Assembly: GCA_900550645.1 (NCBI GenBank)
Contig: URTA01000079.1
Coordinates: forward strand, 1-8,911
Origin: an uncultured Porphyromonadaceae bacterium
GTDB taxonomy: Bacteria > Bacteroidota > Bacteroidia > Bacteroidales > Muribaculaceae
DNA: 8,911 nt
Direction: 5' to 3'
Shown here in pieces: positions 6,146 through 8,911 of the stretch (position 1 is the first letter of the stretch; every line of letters starts with the position of its first letter). The notes under the pieces are model-generated. The model searched no databases. It had not been told where the DNA came from and was given only the letters and a program-made list of their open reading frames with translations. The position numbers and the translations under genes are program-made.

Positions 6146-8245
6146 TCAGATACGGACTTTGGCTGTTTTGCCGGACACGCGGACTATGTATACGCCGCCG
6201 GGAAGTCCGCTGACGGTTTTGCCCGTGCCTCGGTATGCTGCCGTGCTGGCAATGTCATATACTTCCACTATGGCGTTGTCTGCAGCTCCGGTTATGACTA
6301 TGCAGCCGTTATGCCCTTTGATGACGATGCTTTCGTCGGCAATGCTGTCAACGCCGGCATCCATTTCTGTTACGTTGATGAAATTGCGCCACGGGTCAAC
6401 TTTGCTGTACTTGCTTTCCGTGCCTTGCGGAACGAACAGCTGGCCGTAGCTGTACGTCTCGTCGGTGAACTGCAGCCCGAAGCAGTCAGGAGGCGTATTC
6501 ATCGGACAATAGATGCGGTCAACGCGGCAGTCGAAGTCGAAGCTGTTGAAGTTCTCGTCGCCGCACTCGAAGTCGGACAGCACCGACAGCGATGTGAGCC
6601 GGCGGAAGCGCAGCGCCTTGTCCTCGATGTCATAGACATTTTTGCCGATTGTGATAGCGTCAAACTTGCGGTCTTCAAAGTCGAGCACGTATGACGGTAT
6701 TGTGGTGCAGTCAAAGGTGATAGCAGATGCTCCGATGGCGCATTTGCCGAGGTCGGTGATGCTGTTAGGGATGTTGAGGGTGAGGTTGGGGCAGCATGCA
6801 AATGCCATGTCTCCGATTTTGGTCACTCCCGGCATTTCGATTGTTTTGAGCGAGCGGCATCCGCAGAATGTCCCCTTTGGGATTTCGGTCACGCCAGCAG
6901 GAATCTCAATTTCCTCGAGCGAGCGGCATCCGTAGAAGGCGTTTCCGCCGATTTTTGTCACTGTCGCCGGCAACCGGCTGATTTTTGTCAGCGACTTGCA
7001 GCCATCGAATGTGTAACTCGGAATTTCGGTCAAACCCTTTGGCAGCTTCACTCTGGTCAGTGAGGTACAGCCAACAAAAGCACCGAAAAAAAGGTTAGTG
7101 ACGCAATCAGGTATGTTTACTGAAGTCAGCGCAGAACAACCGCTGAAATCCACACTCTGTAACGCCCCCTCTTGTAAATCAACCGTTTCCAGCGATGTGC
7201 AATGGTATAGTTCCAGGTTTTTTACGGTGTTAGGCACATTCAGCGATGTGATTCCATTCATGTCGATCAGTTTAAGGTCCGTAACTGAGTTCGGAATGTT
7301 AGGCAAGGACGTTTCTGGCATATTGCTCAGACACAGGTAAGTTACCGAGTTAGGGATGTTGAGTGAGGTCAGCCCTGGCATGGTCGTCAGGATCAGGTCT
7401 GTCACCGAGTTGGGGATGTTGAGCGCGGTCAGCCCTGGCATGTTGGTCAGGACCAGGTCTGTCACCGAGTTGGGGATGTTGAGCGCGGTCAGCCCAGACA
7501 GGTTGCTCAAGCTCAGTTTTGTCACCGAGTTGGTGATGTTGAGGACTGTTAGTCCCGGCAGGTCGCTCAGTTCCAGTTTTGTCACTGAGTTGGGAATGGT
7601 AAACGAGGAGTCCGGTTTGCCTTCAGGGTATTTTATCAGTTCAGTCTTTGCCTTGTTGTACAGAACGCCGTCCTCACTGCAATAGTCTGCGTTTTTGGAG
7701 TCGACATTTATGGCGGACAGCGAGGTGCAGCCGGAGAACGCATCGTTATCGATTCGAGTGACGGAATTTGGGATTGTGACGGAGGACAGCGCGGTGCAGC
7801 CGTAGAACGCCCCGCCGATTTGAGTGACGGAATTTGGGATTGTGACGGCGGACAGCGAGGTGCAGTAGGAGAACGCGCCGCTGCCGATTTGAGTGACGGA
7901 GTTGGGTATTGTGATTGAGGACAGCGAAGTGCAGTAGGAGAACGCGCCGCTGCCGATTAGAGTGACGGAATTGGGTATTGAAACAGAGGTCAGAGTTGTG
8001 CAGTAGGAGAATGCCGAATCTCCTATTTCATCAACGATGTAGTATCTGTCGTTGCATTTGACTTTGTCTGGGATTTGGATGTTTCCGGAGTAGCGGTTTG
8101 TCCCATCGGGATGCTGTACCAATTTGACTGTCTTCCCGGAGGTGGGTTCGTAGTAGAGTCCGTTCACCTCGAAGGATGCGGACATTGACAGTACTGACAT
8201 GAGCATTGCCGCAAACAGTGCCAGTCGTTGTATCAACAGTTTCAT
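6146..8245 (-). CDS. Secreted BspA-like LRR protein with C-terminal sorting-type domain (699 aa)
   Basis: Large exported LRR_5/TpLRR protein, probably surface-attached and involved in adhesion or binding; the ligand is unknown. Signal peptide: MKLLIQRLALFAAMLMSVLSMSA, then the cap FEVNGLYYE. Residues 76-180 hold 22-23-residue repeats (IPNSVTQIGSGAFSYCTSLSxxT), followed by the insert NADYCSEDGVLYNKAKTELIKYP (185-207). Residues 217-356 are seven 20-residue repeats (IPNSVTDLVLTNMPGLTALN type) that have lost the AFxxC part. Residues 357-505 return to the longer type. Residues 580-625 carry YVP-like LFVPQGTESKYSKVDPW. Residues 640-699 (VYDIASTAAY...GVYIVRVSGKTAKVRI) resemble a type A C-terminal sorting domain of the type IX secretion system. 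A paralogue lies at 4222-5157. The gene is monocistronic, with its own promoter and terminator and a long leader. Confidence 0.92.
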   Translation of the reverse strand: MKLLIQRLALFAAMLMSVLSMSASFEVNGLYYEPTSGKTVKLVQHPDGTNRYSGNIQIPDKVKCNDRYYIVDEIGDSAFSYCTTLTSVSIPNSVTLIGSGAFSYCTSLSSITIPNSVTQIGSGAFSYCTSLSAVTIPNSVTQIGGAFYGCTALSSVTIPNSVTRIDNDAFSGCTSLSAINVDSKNADYCSEDGVLYNKAKTELIKYPEGKPDSSFTIPNSVTKLELSDLPGLTVLNITNSVTKLSLSNLSGLTALNIPNSVTDLVLTNMPGLTALNIPNSVTDLILTTMPGLTSLNIPNSVTYLCLSNMPETSLPNIPNSVTDLKLIDMNGITSLNVPNTVKNLELYHCTSLETVDLQEGALQSVDFSGCSALTSVNIPDCVTNLFFGAFVGCTSLTRVKLPKGLTEIPSYTFDGCKSLTKISRLPATVTKIGGNAFYGCRSLEEIEIPAGVTEIPKGTFCGCRSLKTIEMPGVTKIGDMAFACCPNLTLNIPNSITDLGKCAIGASAITFDCTTIPSYVLDFEDRKFDAITIGKNVYDIEDKALRFRRLTSLSVLSDFECGDENFNSFDFDCRVDRIYCPMNTPPDCFGLQFTDETYSYGQLFVPQGTESKYSKVDPWRNFINVTEMDAGVDSIADESIVIKGHNGCIVITGAADNAIVEVYDIASTAAYRGTGKTVSGLPGGVYIVRVSGKTAKVRI
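7178..7597 (-). repeat. Tandem 60-bp repeats encoding 20-residue LRR units
   Basis: Seven in-phase 60-bp units within the 699-aa LRR gene (residues 217-356). Adjacent units around 7380-7499 are almost identical in DNA (for example GTCACCGAGTTGGGGATGTT recurs exactly 60 bp apart), and the outer units are more diverged. This points to recent internal duplication and possible length variation between strains. Confidence 0.9.
7706..7978 (-). repeat. Tandem 66-69-bp repeats encoding 22-23-residue LRR units
   Basis: Four consecutive units (residues 90-180 of the 699-aa protein) of the canonical IPNSVTxIGxxAFxxCTxLSxxT form. One unit is a residue shorter (IGGAFYGC). High DNA similarity between units suggests duplication. 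Confidence 0.85.
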
Positions 8246-8634
8246 AATTTACTTGTAGTTAGTTTTGTAATTGTGCCTCGGTCATCTCCTCGTTGGCGGT
8301 TAATGCAAAATGGAAAAGCATGAGAATCTGTATCTGCTGCCCTCATCCCGAGGACCGCGGCTTGAACTGAGACAGGCAATGGCAAGAACTGGCAACTACG
8401 AGACTTCATGCAGACGGCGACGCTGCGGCAACGCTGCTGACACCATTTGTGCCGGCAGGCTGCGCGATGCTATGACCTCCACACGCATCTACCGTTGCTT
8501 CATCCCCGACTGTACCTGAGAAATTTGCGAAGTTTCTATCCGTCAGGAATCAAGCGTCTGATAAACGCTTTTCAATTAATTATGTCTGCAGACCCCACCC
8601 TCGTCCCAAGTTTCGGACTTCTCATGTGAAACCT
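8246..8634 (-). promoter_or_regulatory. Long 5' leader, copy 2 (upstream of the 699-aa LRR gene)
   Basis: About 390 nt without a credible gene, between the promoter and ATG 8245. It is homologous to the leader at 5634-5986 through 8494-8571 and 8274-8342. A short upstream ORF, MTEAQLQN (8259-8285), sits in the 3' block. The 5' hairpin (8552-8570) has six pairs and a TTATCAG loop. In-frame stops rule out one long coding frame. The function is unknown; transcription attenuation or translational control by an RNA structure is an inference from length and conservation. Confidence 0.65.
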
Positions 8635-8640
8635 GCACGG

Positions 8641-8672
8641 CAAAGTTACGACAATATTTCTGATTTGGCAAA
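8641..8672 (-). promoter_or_regulatory. Bacteroidetes-type promoter for leader copy 2
   Basis: Minus strand: TTTG at 8672-8669, a 20-nt spacer, then TAACTTTG at 8648-8641. The -7 box and spacing are identical to the promoter at 5993-6024. A (TC)6 run at 8682-8693 lies just upstream of the -33 box. Confidence 0.82.
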
Positions 8673-8731
8673 ATTTTAACATCTCTCTCTCTCCGCAGCC
8701 GCACTTTTCGGAAGTACGAATTGTATTGGCT

Positions 8732-8835
8732 GTCAGGTAGGGACACGGCGTGCCGTGTCCGAAGAGTAGCAATGGTGTATATTGCTGATTTACACGACTT
8801 CAAGCGGACACGGCACGCCGTGTCCCTACACTGAC
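8732..8835. repeat. Inverted-repeat element, copy 2 (opposite orientation to copy 1)
   Basis: Perfect 25-bp inverted arms (8737-8761 and 8805-8829) with a 43-nt spacer. The edges are GTCAG (8732-8736) and CTGAC (8831-8835), which are themselves inverted repeats. The reverse complement of the spacer aligns with that of copy 1 (GAAGTC, ATATACA). It lies 60 nt upstream of the promoter at 8641-8672. In the remaining 8836-8911 I see only AT-rich sequence and a terminal G-run, with no gene. Confidence 0.85.
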
Positions 8836-8911
8836 GATGCAATCATCAGTGCTTCCAATAGAACGCATCCTTGTAATGACATGTAATGCGGCAAATAAAA
8901 AGCGGGGGGCG

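Noticed and set aside
7178..7978. Regular 60-69-bp repeats as a possible CRISPR array
   Set aside because: The repeats are in frame within a long LRR gene, with no unique spacers between conserved repeats.
8576..8842. Minus-strand open frames across the right-hand promoter and repeat
   Set aside because: They run through the inverted-repeat element and promoter, with no recognisable protein features.

Overview
The window looks like a chromosomal segment of a gut Bacteroidales bacterium. Muribaculaceae-like is my best guess; this is inferred, because there is no rRNA here. The grounds are: a RibBA fusion enzyme, a large secreted S9 peptidase, secreted BspA-type leucine-rich-repeat (LRR) proteins, one of them with a C-terminus like a type IX secretion sorting domain, and two Bacteroidetes-type promoters (a TTG core at -33, 20 nt, then TAnnTTTG at -7).

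Left part, + strand (1-3653): the 3' end of ribBA (riboflavin synthesis), then 34 nt later a complete 929-residue secreted S9 prolyl-oligopeptidase-family peptidase with an intact catalytic triad, ending in a strong intrinsic terminator. The two are probably co-transcribed, but there is no evident functional link beyond adjacency.

Middle (3654-4221): a repeat-rich intergenic zone with an inverted-repeat element (3700-3804), a short minus-strand gene that looks like the N-terminal part of a HigA-type antitoxin without its DNA-binding domain (3818-4018), a decayed second copy of the inverted-repeat element (about 4046-4150), and a strong GC hairpin related in sequence to the peptidase terminator.

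Right part, minus strand (4222-8672): two transcription units converge on that zone. One runs from a promoter near 6000 through a leader of about 350 nt into a small PD-(D/E)XK-fold protein with an inserted four-cysteine cluster, followed 5 nt later by a secreted 311-residue LRR protein. The other runs from a promoter near 8650 through a leader of about 390 nt into a secreted 699-residue LRR protein, ending in an intrinsic terminator. The two leaders are clearly homologous (78-nt and about 67-nt blocks with a diverged middle) although the genes they precede encode unrelated proteins. This shared promoter-leader cassette is the most unusual thing in the window. Upstream of the second promoter lies another full copy of the inverted-repeat element (8732-8835).

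No tRNA, rRNA, transposase, CRISPR array or recognised riboswitch was seen.
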